DNA of 64,000 bases, taken from contig CAVPOU010000020.1 in the NCBI GenBank assembly GCA_963707125.1, forward strand, positions 1-64,000, written 5' to 3'. Of this stretch, positions 27,100 through 35,867 are shown piece after piece. Source of the stretch: CAVPDE01 sp963707125 (lineage in GTDB: Bacteria; Desulfobacterota; DSM-4660; Desulfatiglandales; HGW-15). Positions within the stretch are counted from its first letter, which is position 1. Each line of letters starts with the position of its first letter. Position numbers and translations under genes: made by a program. The notes beneath the pieces are model-generated. The model searched no databases and had not been told where the DNA came from. It was given only the letters and a program-made list of their open reading frames with translations.

Positions 27100-27126
27100 T
27101 TTTTCGGCGGGTCCCCTTTGCTCACC

Positions 27127-28182
27127 TCAGAGGCATGGGTTATATCTTTCCGAAAGCCCTCTCAGAAGGCTAAGAACCCTCTCGGAGGCAGGCGGTTCCA
27201 TGGTTCCCATTCCGCATGCCGGAGTGAGCAAGGATTGGCGAGCGACCTGCCCCGGATCGAGGCCCAGAGCATGCAGTCTGGCAAGTGCCTTTCCAAGGTG
27301 ATCGGACAGGCTCCCTACGGTTTCGCTGCCCGTGAACCCAAAAGTGGGCACGATGCCCCAGGCGATCGTGCCGCCTCCCTGGATGAAGCGCTGGATCTCG
27401 CCGGGATAAAGAAAGAAATAATCCAGATAAGAGAAGGCATCGAAGCTCACGATGTCCGGTCCGGCTTCTAGGATCATTGACCAGTCCGTGTTGCCGCAGC
27501 AGTGAATACCGATGATCGCCTCCGACCTTTCCCTCACATAATCCACCACCTCTTTGATGAGAGCAACCACCTCGTGGCGCTGGATCGGCGTGAATGCCGA
27601 ACCATACCCGGCCAAATAGGGCTCATCAAGAAACAGGATCGGTCTCTTCCCTGACTTGCTCAGTTCCCTGACCTGCCACAGAGCGCGGATCGCCAAAGCT
27701 TTCACAAACGCTTCGGACAAATCAGGATAGGAAAAAAGAGTCCTTCCCTGTTTATCTCTGATCGCTGCGGCAAAGGTCACAGGCCCAACCGTGTGTCCTT
27801 TGATGAAGGGACCATACTTTTCCGGGTCCCGGTCGATGAGGGAGAGCATTTCAAAGAGACCGGAGATGTATTTCTTGCTCAGGGCAAAGTGCTCCACATC
27901 TTCCGCGAGAAAACGATCATAAAAGGCGACCAGTTCCTGTTCCGCATCCTTATGAACGGTGAGGAGCACTCTGCGGTCCTCTGTGACTTCAAGAAAGGGG
28001 AGGCCCTCAGTGAACTGGACAATCATGTCTTCAAGGTGACTGCGCTGCACAAACTGTGGCCAGAAGGGGATGCGGGGGCATGCTTCGAGAATGCGCAGGC
28101 AAGTAGCGTGGACATCGAGGTAGGGCACGCTGCCTATTCCTGTGGGCAGGAAGTTAAAGTCGAATGTTGTGCGGTGGTCCAT
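27127..28182 (-). CDS. UroD/MetE-like barrel protein
   Basis: A 351-residue protein of the uroporphyrinogen decarboxylase / cobalamin-independent methionine synthase superfamily. FLPTGIGSVPYLDV near the start, LFLDEPYLAGYGSAF, IGIHCCGNTDWSMIL and LTPACGMGTM resemble the MetE-type barrel, with His-Cys and a late Cys placed as possible zinc ligands. It lacks the long N-terminal half of MetE, so it may be a methyltransferase acting on corrinoid or another thiol; the substrate is unknown. Start ATG 28182 is chosen because family homology begins just after it. An upstream TTG at 28221 is possible; neither has a clear ribosome site. Confidence 0.7.
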   Translation of the reverse strand: MDHRTTFDFNFLPTGIGSVPYLDVHATCLRILEACPRIPFWPQFVQRSHLEDMIVQFTEGLPFLEVTEDRRVLLTVHKDAEQELVAFYDRFLAEDVEHFALSKKYISGLFEMLSLIDRDPEKYGPFIKGHTVGPVTFAAAIRDKQGRTLFSYPDLSEAFVKALAIRALWQVRELSKSGKRPILFLDEPYLAGYGSAFTPIQRHEVVALIKEVVDYVRERSEAIIGIHCCGNTDWSMILEAGPDIVSFDAFSYLDYFFLYPGEIQRFIQGGGTIAWGIVPTFGFTGSETVGSLSDHLGKALARLHALGLDPGQVARQSLLTPACGMGTMEPPASERVLSLLRGLSERYNPCL

Positions 28183-28231
28183 TCTTGCAAAAAAGGTGTT
28201 CGGCGAGTTCTCTGATACCAAGGAAATAATT

Positions 28232-28330
28232 CAGCTTCGCCCTTCGATACCTCAGGGCGAACGGACGCCGTATTCTGTAACTCAATGATTTTCCGTTCGT
28301 GGTGAGGTATCGAACCATGAACGGAGGGAT
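28232..28330. repeat. Intergenic inverted repeat (TTCG...CTCAGGGCGAACGG type)
   Basis: CCTTCGATACCTCAGGGCGA near 28241 and the opposite-sense CCGTTCGTGGTGAGGTATCG near 28293 form an imperfect long hairpin. A related piece, TTCGACAGGCTCATGGCCCT, occurs at 55278-55297. It lies between the UroD-like and TPR genes and may act as a transcription end or a REP element. Confidence 0.5.
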
Positions 28331-28367
28331 TGCGCGACTTATTGAGCGGGTGTCAATTTCGGTCGTC

Positions 28368-29195
28368 TTATGCCGAAACGGTGTTCTCGGACATCTTGCG
28401 TATGTTGGCCAGCCAGGATTCCAGAATGGCGATGGTTTTTTCTTTCCTCTGTTTTGTCCCGGGGACCGCTTCCTCCGCTAGAGGAGGTTCAACCGTCAGC
28501 ATGGTCCTGAGTTCCTCAACACGCGTCATGGATGCCTGGTCTTCAGGATTCTGGGCCACAACCTTCTCGTAGATGCTGAGGGCTTCCTGGATCTCCCCCT
28601 GGTTGACATACACTTCAGCCAGAGTCGGTGTTGCGATCTCATGCAATACTTCCTCTTCAAGTCCGAACTCGGGCTTTTCTTCCTCTTCGAGAGCCAGGGG
28701 TTCAACCGGCTTCAAGGCCGGTGGCTCCGGCGCTTCGCCGACCGCCGGCTCAAGGATCTCTTCCTGAACCGGGGCGGTTTCAGCCGGAGGAGCAGCCTCC
28801 GGAGTTCCCAGGTCCTTAAGGAGATCCAGAGCCTTCTCATCCTGGGGTCGGTGGGCCAGGTAAATGTTCAGAGAACGGAGCGCTTCCTCGGTCCTTCTCT
28901 GGTTGTGGTACAGTTCGGCCTGGAGCAAATAGGCTGAGGCATACCGATCCATCCGGGAAATGGCAGTTTCGAGTTCCGCTTCGGCCTGAGACAGAAGGCC
29001 CTCTTCAAAGTAAGCCTCTGCAAGAATCAACCGAAGGGGCAAGCCCTCGGGATGGTGCTGGAGCGCCCTGATGCACTCCTGGATGACTTTCCGAGTGTGG
29101 CCTCCCCTCTTGAGTTCCGCGAGAACAAGACAAAGGGTCTCAGAAGAAGGACCACGGTCGAGAATCTCCCCTAACAGCTGATCATAGTCGGTCAT
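28368..29195 (-). CDS. TPR-repeat protein
   Basis: A 275-residue tetratricopeptide protein without signal peptide. Three to four TPR units cover about residues 15-125 (for example GLLSQAEAELETAISRM and RRTEEALRSLNIYLAHRP). A Pro/Glu/Ala-rich linker follows (about 137-190), then one more unit (PTLAEVYVNQGEIQEALSIYEKVVAQNPED, about 190-225). It probably acts as a protein-interaction scaffold. It is the last gene of a minus-strand set containing FtsB-, ExbD- and ExbB-like genes, which suggests a role at the cell envelope, but nothing in the sequence fixes this. Confidence 0.75.
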   Translation of the reverse strand: MTDYDQLLGEILDRGPSSETLCLVLAELKRGGHTRKVIQECIRALQHHPEGLPLRLILAEAYFEEGLLSQAEAELETAISRMDRYASAYLLQAELYHNQRRTEEALRSLNIYLAHRPQDEKALDLLKDLGTPEAAPPAETAPVQEEILEPAVGEAPEPPALKPVEPLALEEEEKPEFGLEEEVLHEIATPTLAEVYVNQGEIQEALSIYEKVVAQNPEDQASMTRVEELRTMLTVEPPLAEEAVPGTKQRKEKTIAILESWLANIRKMSENTVSA

Positions 29196-29221
29196 GATCT
29201 CCCACGCCTCCTTTAGTCAGG

Positions 29222-29335
29222 GTTCGGAAAATTCGAACTGCGAATTCAGAAATTGTGGGATTGAGGAATTAGCAAAATCCACACAATTCAGGAATCCCTC
29301 AATTCGCAATTCGTCAATTCGCAATCCCTCAATCT
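29222..29335. repeat. AATTCG-rich intergenic repeat stretch
   Basis: Repeated AATTCGCAATTCGTCAATTC-type words with partial inverted symmetry between the ftsB-like and TPR genes. Similar in style to repeat A, but not alignable over a long distance by eye. No gene seen. Confidence 0.45.
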
Positions 29336-29337
29336 TT

Positions 29338-29649
29338 CTATCGCTTTGGTTTGTCCTTTTCCTTGGTTGTTCCAAACCGGTACATGAGTTCGTCGTCTTT
29401 GACGAGGCCCAGTTCTCTTCGTCCCAGGTTTTCGACGTATTCCCGGTCGGAACGCAACCGCTGGATCTCGTCCAAGAGATACCGGCTCTCGCGCTCCAGC
29501 TTGTTGATCCTCTCAAGATAAGCCTGCCGCTCTCGGTCCATGCGGTAAAGATGAATGAATCCTCTCTCTCCAAAGCCGAGCCAGGCCACAACCAGACCTA
29601 GAAACAGGAGGGTGAGCAGAGAGAATTTCAAGAAATCCTTTACGGTCAA
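29338..29649 (-). CDS. ftsB: FtsB/DivIC septum formation initiator family protein
   Basis: A 103-residue single-pass membrane protein. A short N-terminus is followed by one TM helix (FSLLTLLFLGLVVAWLGF), then a leucine-heptad coiled coil (about 40-80) and the family signature SDREYVENLGRRELGLVKDDELMYRF. It would act in the FtsBLQ divisome complex. The start TTG at 29649 has AGGGGAA upstream and gives the usual short cytoplasmic tail; longer upstream reading lacks homology. The frame may have a role outside division given its ExbBD neighbours, but the signature is strong. Confidence 0.8.
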   Translation of the reverse strand: MTVKDFLKFSLLTLLFLGLVVAWLGFGERGFIHLYRMDRERQAYLERINKLERESRYLLDEIQRLRSDREYVENLGRRELGLVKDDELMYRFGTTKEKDKPKR

Positions 29650-29671
29650 TAGCGGTTCCCCTATGTGTCGA

Positions 29672-30106
29672 TCAGGGAGACTTCTGCGCTTTCCACTGTG
29701 CTGCGATGAGGATGGAGTGCACCCCGACCGATTTGGCAACATCCATGGCTTCCACTACCTTGCCATGCTTGACATCCTTGTCCGCTTGCAGAACGAGTTG
29801 AAGATTTCCCCTCTCGTGCACCAGGGATTTGAGCCTTTCCTCCAAGTGCTTCATGTCCACTTTCTTGCCTTCAAAGTAGGCCTGGCCTTCACTGTCGATG
29901 ACCACTGTGGCCTTGTTTTCTTCCTGGCCGGCAATGATCTTGGACACCTGGGGAAGCTTGATGCGGACTCCGGAGGCAATGTCGAACTGGGTAGTCACCG
30001 CAAAGAAGATCAGAAGATTGAGGACAATGTCCACGAAGGGCGTTAACAAAATCGTTTCTTCTTCTGTTTTCTTTCTTAAGAAATGCATCCTGAGAGTCCT
30101 GCTCAA
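29672..30106 (-). CDS. Biopolymer transport protein ExbD/TolR family
   Basis: A 144-residue inner-membrane protein with the N-terminal TM motif ILLTPFVDIVLNLLIFFAVTT. The Asp in PFVD is the conserved protonatable residue of the ExbD/TolR helix. A periplasmic domain follows, ending VVEAMDVAKSVGVHSILIA. It forms the proton-driven motor with the ExbB-like protein encoded 36 bases upstream. The start is TTG 30106 or ATG 30088. No TonB or TolA gene is nearby. Confidence 0.88.
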   Translation of the reverse strand: MSRTLRMHFLRKKTEEETILLTPFVDIVLNLLIFFAVTTQFDIASGVRIKLPQVSKIIAGQEENKATVVIDSEGQAYFEGKKVDMKHLEERLKSLVHERGNLQLVLQADKDVKHGKVVEAMDVAKSVGVHSILIAAQWKAQKSP

Positions 30107-30142
30107 CGAGCCGGCGCTATCTCCTCTGTACTTTCCCGCTCA

Positions 30143-30790
30143 TCAACTCTGAGCGGTGCTTGTGTTCTGCATGATATCAATAACCTTAAAACAGATTTCC
30201 TCCATTTCGAAAATCAGAGCTCCCGCCCTGTTTTGAATCATGCGGTGACACACGGTGGCCGGAATGGCCACACAGAGCCCTGCGAAGGTGGTGATGAGGG
30301 CTTCAGCAATTCCTCCGGCGAGTGTCCCCGGATTCCCCGGCCCCACCACGGAAAGAACGTTGAACGTTTTGATCATGCCGGAGATCGTGCCCAGGAGACC
30401 CAGGAGGGTTGAGACGTTGGCGATCGTGGACAGAGTGGTCAGGCGTTTTTCGAGACCGATCGCCTCTCTGCCCCCCACGTCTTCAATGGATTCCTTCACC
30501 AGCCACATGCCCCTGCTGGCGTTCTTGAGGCCGGCGGCGAAGACACGGGCAATGGATGAGCCGTTTTGCTCGGACAAGAAGATGGCTTCGGTGATTTTTT
30601 GTTTTCTCAGAAGATCCTCTATGTTGCGGATGAATTCCGTGGGAATGATGGTCTTTCGTCTCAGCACCCACAGCCTTTCCAGAAAGGCCGCAAGACCGAT
30701 GATGGAGCACAGAATGATGGGGTACATGAAAATACCCCCTTTGACGATGAAATCAATCACGCGCAGGTCTCCCGGAATGTAGTCTTCCAA
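30143..30790 (-). CDS. MotA/TolQ/ExbB proton channel family protein
   Basis: A 215-residue membrane protein with an N-terminal helix (FIVKGGIFMYPIILCSIIGLAAFLERLWVL) and two C-terminal helices containing the family core STLLGLLGTISGMIKTFNVL and ITTFAGLCVAIPATVCHRM. It pairs with the ExbD-like protein to convert the proton gradient into mechanical work across the periplasm. First gene of the minus-strand unit that continues to ExbD, FtsB-like and TPR genes. Confidence 0.9.
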   Translation of the reverse strand: MEDYIPGDLRVIDFIVKGGIFMYPIILCSIIGLAAFLERLWVLRRKTIIPTEFIRNIEDLLRKQKITEAIFLSEQNGSSIARVFAAGLKNASRGMWLVKESIEDVGGREAIGLEKRLTTLSTIANVSTLLGLLGTISGMIKTFNVLSVVGPGNPGTLAGGIAEALITTFAGLCVAIPATVCHRMIQNRAGALIFEMEEICFKVIDIMQNTSTAQS

Positions 30791-30872
30791 TGCTGGTTCA
30801 CATCATCTATAAAAAAATCTGAAAGTCAAGGAGGATTAGAATCTTAGACTGTAACTTCTTCGCAAGCTGCGG

Positions 30873-31025
30873 AGAAGTTCAAATCCGAAATCCGAAGCAC
30901 GAAGCCCGAAACAATATCCAATGATCCAAATTCAAATGACCAAAACCGTGGGCCGCTGGGTTTCTGTTTTGAACATTGGAGAATTCTTATTTTGAATTTG
31001 TTTCGAATTTCGAGTTTCGAATTTT
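30873..31025. repeat. Dispersed intergenic repeat A, copy 2 (inverted)
   Basis: On the minus strand this matches 12980-13140 almost throughout: TTCGAAACAAATTCAAAATA, CCAATGTTCAAAAC, GGTTTTGGTCATTTGAATTT, GGATCATTGGATATTGTTTC and CTTCGTGCTTCGGATTTCGG. It lies in the 350-base divergent gap between the exbB-like and DUF6178-like genes. Confidence 0.8.
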
Positions 31026-31138
31026 CATGTGGCCGAAAGCCTTCATGAGCCGCTACCCCCATCCATCTTGTCCTTGACACCCTGTGAAGATTTAATGCAT
31101 TGTGATTTGAAAAAGCCTCACACTGGAAGGGGGCAAGG

Positions 31139-32857
31139 TTGACTGAGAAGAAGAGACAGACCCCAGCGGGCGAGAAAGGGCTCGTGGAAAGCGTAACGGA
31201 AGCGGCCAGGGAGGTTTTCTCCCTGTCGGGCAGCGTGGCGTTGGACCGCATTCTGGCTCTCGAGAACCCGGAAGAATTCGTTCGGAACATGGCCCATGTC
31301 GATTTTTACTGGCTGGTCAAGAAGATCGGTGAGGAGGATGCTCTCCCTGTCCTGCAAATGGCTTCGGCAGAGCAGTGGGAATTCCTGCTCGATCTCGAAC
31401 TGTGGCAAAAGGACCGGCTGGACCTGCGGCAGGCGACTGCCTGGATGGGACATCTGCTGCAAGCGGATCCCGGTCGGCTGGTCCGGTGGCTGTTGAGTGA
31501 GGGAGAATACTTCACCTACTATTACCTCTCCAGGACCATCCAGGTGGAATACAAGACCAAGGATGAAATGCATGACGTGGAAGAGGGCTTTATCACTCTG
31601 GACGGCATTCATTATCTGCGGATTCTTGATCCCGAGCAGGAGGCGGTCCTCCGTAATCTTCTTCAGCAGATTGCCGGCAAAGATTACAACCGCTATCAGG
31701 GGATCCTTATGGGCCTCTCCGGAGTGGTTCCCGATGAAGTGGAAGAGGAGATGTACCGGCGCCGGAATGTGCGCCTTTCGGAAGACGGCTTTCTCCCTTA
31801 TGAAGAAGCCATCTCCGTGTACACGCATCTGAGAAGAGATCTCCTCCAAGCAAAGCCCTCTGCTCCGGTCGTCGATTCAAGGGCTTCTCAGGAAGATCAT
31901 GTCGAGGCTCCCCTGATGCCGATTCTTCACGTTTCCGAAAACCATCTCATGGTGGAAGCGATGAGGAGAAGCGGGGATCCCCTGCTCTTGAACAGAATCA
32001 CCCTGGAATTCGCAGGTCTGTGCAGCCAGGTTTTTTCTGCAGAGGGGCTTTTTGAGAACACACCCGAGGCTCTTGTGCAGACGGTCCGAAAAGCGGCCGG
32101 CTATGTGAACGTGGCCCTTGAACGATGGTGCAGGGGGGATCTCGCCCTGTGCGAAAAAGTCCTGCGGGAGAATGCCCTGCTCGACCTTTTCCGCTCAGGC
32201 TTCAGCCTGGCTCTTGAAGTGAGATGGGAGACGGAGCAGTGGCTCAAGAAGGCCTGGTTCGCCCGCCAGGGGTTCAGGCCCGCTTTCTGGGAAGAAGAGT
32301 GGGGCGCGACGCTGGTCGGAGTCGTTCAGAAGCGGCCCCTCCTGTTTGACAGATCGCAGAAGGGGGAGCCTTACCGGGCTTTTGAGAATCTTGACGAGGT
32401 CGAGACGTGCCGGAAGACCATGCGGCGCCTCGTGGTTCTTGACCGTCTCCTGGACAGCCTGGCTGCGCGGTATCCTGTGGAGGAGAAGTGGTCAAAAGAT
32501 CCCTTGTTCACCTTCCACAGCCTGCTTTTCAATTTCTGGGCCAGGAAGCAGCTGAAATTTCAACCGGGCTTCGCCCCTCTTACTCTTGACCGGGTGAGAG
32601 ACCTCTTCAAGTTTCTTCGCTCGGGCTCTCAGAAGCCGCCTTATGGGATGCCGGGATTCAAAGATGTTTTCGTGAAAGACCTCATGGCCTGCGCCCCGGA
32701 CCTCGAAGGCGCCGACAAAGCAGTGCTTGAGGAGACCCTCGGAAGCCTCTGGGACAAGTTTACGGAAGAATACGCGATGGTGGGGACTGCGGACCTGGAC
32801 GGCAGGTTTCTGAGATTTATCTTGTCTTCGCCTTCTCCCGGATCTGCTCCAAGGTGA
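31139..32857 (+). CDS. DUF6178-like protein of unknown function
   Basis: A 572-residue soluble protein with no signal peptide or recognised catalytic motif. It is mostly helical, rich in Leu and Glu, with Trp-containing segments (AEQWEFLLDLELWQKDRLDL, TAWMGHLLQADPGRLVRWLL). It resembles the large DUF6178 proteins that I associate with Desulfobacterota; this family assignment is from memory and only moderately sure. The start is TTG 31139 after GGAAGGGGGCAAGG. It stands alone between divergent and convergent units. Confidence 0.55.
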   Translation: MTEKKRQTPAGEKGLVESVTEAAREVFSLSGSVALDRILALENPEEFVRNMAHVDFYWLVKKIGEEDALPVLQMASAEQWEFLLDLELWQKDRLDLRQATAWMGHLLQADPGRLVRWLLSEGEYFTYYYLSRTIQVEYKTKDEMHDVEEGFITLDGIHYLRILDPEQEAVLRNLLQQIAGKDYNRYQGILMGLSGVVPDEVEEEMYRRRNVRLSEDGFLPYEEAISVYTHLRRDLLQAKPSAPVVDSRASQEDHVEAPLMPILHVSENHLMVEAMRRSGDPLLLNRITLEFAGLCSQVFSAEGLFENTPEALVQTVRKAAGYVNVALERWCRGDLALCEKVLRENALLDLFRSGFSLALEVRWETEQWLKKAWFARQGFRPAFWEEEWGATLVGVVQKRPLLFDRSQKGEPYRAFENLDEVETCRKTMRRLVVLDRLLDSLAARYPVEEKWSKDPLFTFHSLLFNFWARKQLKFQPGFAPLTLDRVRDLFKFLRSGSQKPPYGMPGFKDVFVKDLMACAPDLEGADKAVLEETLGSLWDKFTEEYAMVGTADLDGRFLRFILSSPSPGSAPR

Positions 32858-32913
32858 GAGGGGCCATCACCGTCCTTCCCCTGCGCCTTGCGCCGTGCCC
32901 CGTGCACCCTCTC

Positions 32914-33873
32914 TCACGTTCTGATCTCCTGCATCATAAAGATAGAGTAGGATACGGCAAAACAGATCAGGCTGATCGCTATCAGCGCCACAAGGTGAGG
33001 ATAGACCACGACAAGACTCTGCCCCAGAGACAAAGGGTTCTGAAAACGAGATGAAGAAATCTGCTCCATGGGTCCCATCAACACCAGAGAGCGGGTGGTT
33101 TTTCTCATAGGATCGATGATCGTTGCCGTCGCGTTGGAGTAAAGGAACATAGGGGAAAGAAGGGAGACTCCCTCTTTGAGGTGCGCGTTGGCGACAACGG
33201 TCTCAGGGTCTGCTCCCTCTCTTTTGTCCACAGGAGCGATAGAGTTGGCCAGGACACTCGCCCCCATGGAAACGAAAAAGGAGAGAAAGATCCACAAGGC
33301 CACAGAGGCCAGAAAGGAGGTGGCCACGCTCCTGAAAGCAATGGAAAAGAGAATGGAGAGTCCGAGCCAGAAGGAGAGGTAGAAGATGCTGATCACGACG
33401 TAAATCGCCAGCCGCAGGATCTCCTCCACGCCGGGCACCACACCGACCAGGGTAAGACCGAAACCCGAAATCACCAGAACAACGGAGACGACGAGAATGG
33501 CGATGGTGGTAGCGCCTGCAAGGAATTTGCCGTTGATCACCGCATCGCGATAGATGGGCTGGGACACGAGCTTCACCAGTGTCCCATGGGCTCTTTCACC
33601 GTTGATGGCATCAAAGCCGAGAACCAGGCCGATCAGGGGCCCGAAGACGGCGACAAACTCCACAAGGGAAAAGAGAGCGCCCTTCGTGTTGAAGAGCATG
33701 AGAAAGACAAACTTGGGCTTGGCGACTCCTTCCAGATTTTCCCTGAGGCTCACGCCCGCCATGTAACTGATGATGAAGCTCACCATGGCGATGAGGGCAA
33801 AAAGGATGACGAATCGGAAGCTGCTGAAGTTGTCTGAGAGTTCTTTTCGATAAACCGCACCCAACCCGCTCAT
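32914..33873 (-). CDS. ABC-2 type transporter permease
   Basis: A 319-residue membrane protein with about six TM helices: FRFVILFALIAMVSFIISYMAG, LVEFVAVFGPLIGLVLGF, TTIAILVVSVVLVISGFGLT, AIYVVISIFYLSFWLGLSILF, SFLASVALWIFLSFFVS and LVALIAISLICFAVSYSIFM. The segment GLVLGFDAINGERAHGTLVKLVSQPIYR is typical of NosY-like ABC-2 permeases. It lies three bases after its ATPase and forms an exporter with it and the NEW3 protein. Substrate unknown. Confidence 0.85.
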   Translation of the reverse strand: MSGLGAVYRKELSDNFSSFRFVILFALIAMVSFIISYMAGVSLRENLEGVAKPKFVFLMLFNTKGALFSLVEFVAVFGPLIGLVLGFDAINGERAHGTLVKLVSQPIYRDAVINGKFLAGATTIAILVVSVVLVISGFGLTLVGVVPGVEEILRLAIYVVISIFYLSFWLGLSILFSIAFRSVATSFLASVALWIFLSFFVSMGASVLANSIAPVDKREGADPETVVANAHLKEGVSLLSPMFLYSNATATIIDPMRKTTRSLVLMGPMEQISSSRFQNPLSLGQSLVVVYPHLVALIAISLICFAVSYSIFMMQEIRT

Positions 33874-33876
33874 GGA

Positions 33877-34629
33877 TCAAACCTCCTGGAAATACTTCAT
33901 GTAGATTTCCTCGAGAGTGAATTTTTCCTCTCCCACCCCGAACCTATCCCTGGCCAGAGCCTCGATGGACCCCTCAGCCACCATCCTGCCCTTGATCATG
34001 ATGCCCACACGATGGGAGATCTTCTGGACCTGCTGCAGGTGATGGGAGGAAAGGAGCACCGTGATCCTCCTTTCCTGGTTCAGCGAGTGAATGAGTTCGA
34101 TCAGTCGCACAGCGCCGTCCGGGTCAAGGCCCAGCGTGGGCTCGTCAAGGAACAGGACTTTCGGATCCTTGAGAAGCACTTCCGCAATGCCCAGACGCTG
34201 CTTCATTCCGCGGGAAAAGGCGCTCGTTTTTTTGCGCGCATCTTCAGAGAGCCCGACCAGCTTGAGGACCTCGTGGATCCTGCCCTCCGCTTCGCTTCTG
34301 GAGATCCCGCTCAGGTCGGCAATATAGTGAAGGCTCTGCGCCGCATCCATATCTCCGTAGAACCCAACATTTTCAGGCAAATACCCGACGAGACGCTTGA
34401 CCTCCATGGCCTTTCTTTCCGGGTCCAGCCCGCAGACCAGGGCCGTGCCTTCGGTCGGCCGGCTCAGTCCGAGGAGCATGAGAAGCGTGGTGGTCTTCCC
34501 GGCTCCGTTCGGCCCGAGGAAACCGAAGATCTCTCCCTCCACGACCTGGAAGTTGAGGTGGTCCACAGCCATCTGGTGGTCATAGCGTTTTGTCAGGCCG
34601 GTCGTCTGAATGATCGTTTGCGTTTCCAT
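33877..34629 (-). CDS. ABC transporter ATP-binding protein
   Basis: A 250-residue ATPase with Walker A GPNGAGKTT, a signature motif read as SRGMKQRLGIAEVLL and Walker B KVLFLDEPTLGLDPDG, plus the switch His in LLSSHHL. The fold and the long C-terminus resemble NosF/CcmA-type exporters. ATG 34629 begins METQTIIQTTGLTKRYD; it lies two bases after the NEW3-protein stop, so the three genes form one tight operon. Confidence 0.93.
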   Translation of the reverse strand: METQTIIQTTGLTKRYDHQMAVDHLNFQVVEGEIFGFLGPNGAGKTTTLLMLLGLSRPTEGTALVCGLDPERKAMEVKRLVGYLPENVGFYGDMDAAQSLHYIADLSGISRSEAEGRIHEVLKLVGLSEDARKKTSAFSRGMKQRLGIAEVLLKDPKVLFLDEPTLGLDPDGAVRLIELIHSLNQERRITVLLSSHHLQQVQKISHRVGIMIKGRMVAEGSIEALARDRFGVGEEKFTLEEIYMKYFQEV

Positions 34630-34631
34630 GG

Positions 34632-35852
34632 CTATCGCCTTCCCATGCGCACAAAAAGAATGACAAGACCCAGGACGACCAGAACGATAATGGCAATGCC
34701 GACCCACCCCCAAGCGGTCGAGGCCTTGACCGTGACCCTGAACTCAAGGTTTTTCGAAGCTTTTTCACCCTCCACACCGATGGCCACCGAGTAGTCGCCC
34801 ACCAGGGCCTGATCCGCGGGAGTGACCACCAGCTCGATCTGCTTGAGTTCGTTGGGAGCGAGCTTGTCCAGCTTGTCGGGCTTGAACTCCACTTTCCAGT
34901 TCTCCGGTTTGAAGGAGAGCAGTTTGACGTTGTTCTGAGGGGCGGAGCCTGTGTTCTTCACGTAAAAGGAAATGTTCGCGGGCTTTCCCGCCATGGCCGT
35001 GAGAGACAGGAGCCCGGAGGCCGTTCCCACTTCCAGCTTCAGGGTCCCGGTGAGAATCACGTTGAGTTCCGCCTCTGCCGTGCCTTCAGGAGCGCTGACC
35101 TTGACCTGGATAGGATGTTTTCCGGCCTCGGCCAAAAGGTACGGCTTCACTTCGACCCCCACGCTCTGGCGGCCGCCCGCTTTCAGTCTCAGGCTCGAAA
35201 TCAGCTTGTCTTCATAGGACGGCTTGAAGTTGATGTCCCAGTTGGGCGGGCCCTGGGCGCTCAGATTGAAGGTGCTGTCCTTGTCGGTTTTGTTTTCCAC
35301 TTCCATGGAAAATTCGAACTTGGCATCGGTCGGTCCCTGAAGCACCGGGTAGGAGGTGGTGAGATTGACGCCTTTGGATTTCTTTTCCTTGTCCTTCTCT
35401 CTCACGTGCACCGTCACCTGGCTGGTGGAGACCAGCTTCCCGTCCTGGGTCTGGCCCTTGATTCCGAAGGTGTACTTGCCCGGACCGGTGCCTTCTTCCG
35501 GCTCCGCCTTCAAGGTCAGGGTCTTCGACTTGTCACTGGCAACGAACACGCCTGAGACGTCAAAGCTGTAAGTCCTGATCCGCGCCTTCCAGGCTTTCGG
35601 AACCTGGGGCAGGGACAGGTCGATGAACTCATCCTGTTTCCCCTGGTTAACCACGGTCAGCTCAATGCTCACCTCTTCTCCTTCAGGTACGGTGATGGAG
35701 GTGTATTCAGGCGCAACAGAGATCTGTCTCGGTGGTAGATCTTTCTTTTCTTTCTCTGTTCCCCACGTAGCGGGTGAGGAGAGAAAAACGGATAGAGCCG
35801 CGAAGACGGCAAGCGCCAGGACGAAGCGTGGATAGACCTTTTTCCCTTTCAT
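34632..35852 (-). CDS. NEW3-domain membrane-anchored protein of an ABC exporter
   Basis: A 406-residue protein with signal peptide (to about residue 31, SSPATWG), then several beta-sandwich repeats of the NEW3 / CARDB kind. Examples are VPEGEEVSIELTVVNQGKQD, DAKFEFSMEVENKTDKDSTF and GKPANISFYVKNTGSAPQNN. A single C-terminal TM helix (WGWVGIAIIVLVVLGLVILFV) ends in basic residues. It is the first gene of the unit with ATPase and permease. The protein would display its sandwich domains outside the membrane and may gate or receive the exported substrate. Confidence 0.8.
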   Translation of the reverse strand: MKGKKVYPRFVLALAVFAALSVFLSSPATWGTEKEKKDLPPRQISVAPEYTSITVPEGEEVSIELTVVNQGKQDEFIDLSLPQVPKAWKARIRTYSFDVSGVFVASDKSKTLTLKAEPEEGTGPGKYTFGIKGQTQDGKLVSTSQVTVHVREKDKEKKSKGVNLTTSYPVLQGPTDAKFEFSMEVENKTDKDSTFNLSAQGPPNWDINFKPSYEDKLISSLRLKAGGRQSVGVEVKPYLLAEAGKHPIQVKVSAPEGTAEAELNVILTGTLKLEVGTASGLLSLTAMAGKPANISFYVKNTGSAPQNNVKLLSFKPENWKVEFKPDKLDKLAPNELKQIELVVTPADQALVGDYSVAIGVEGEKASKNLEFRVTVKASTAWGWVGIAIIVLVVLGLVILFVRMGRR

Positions 35853-35867
35853 ACGAGCAATCTCCCT

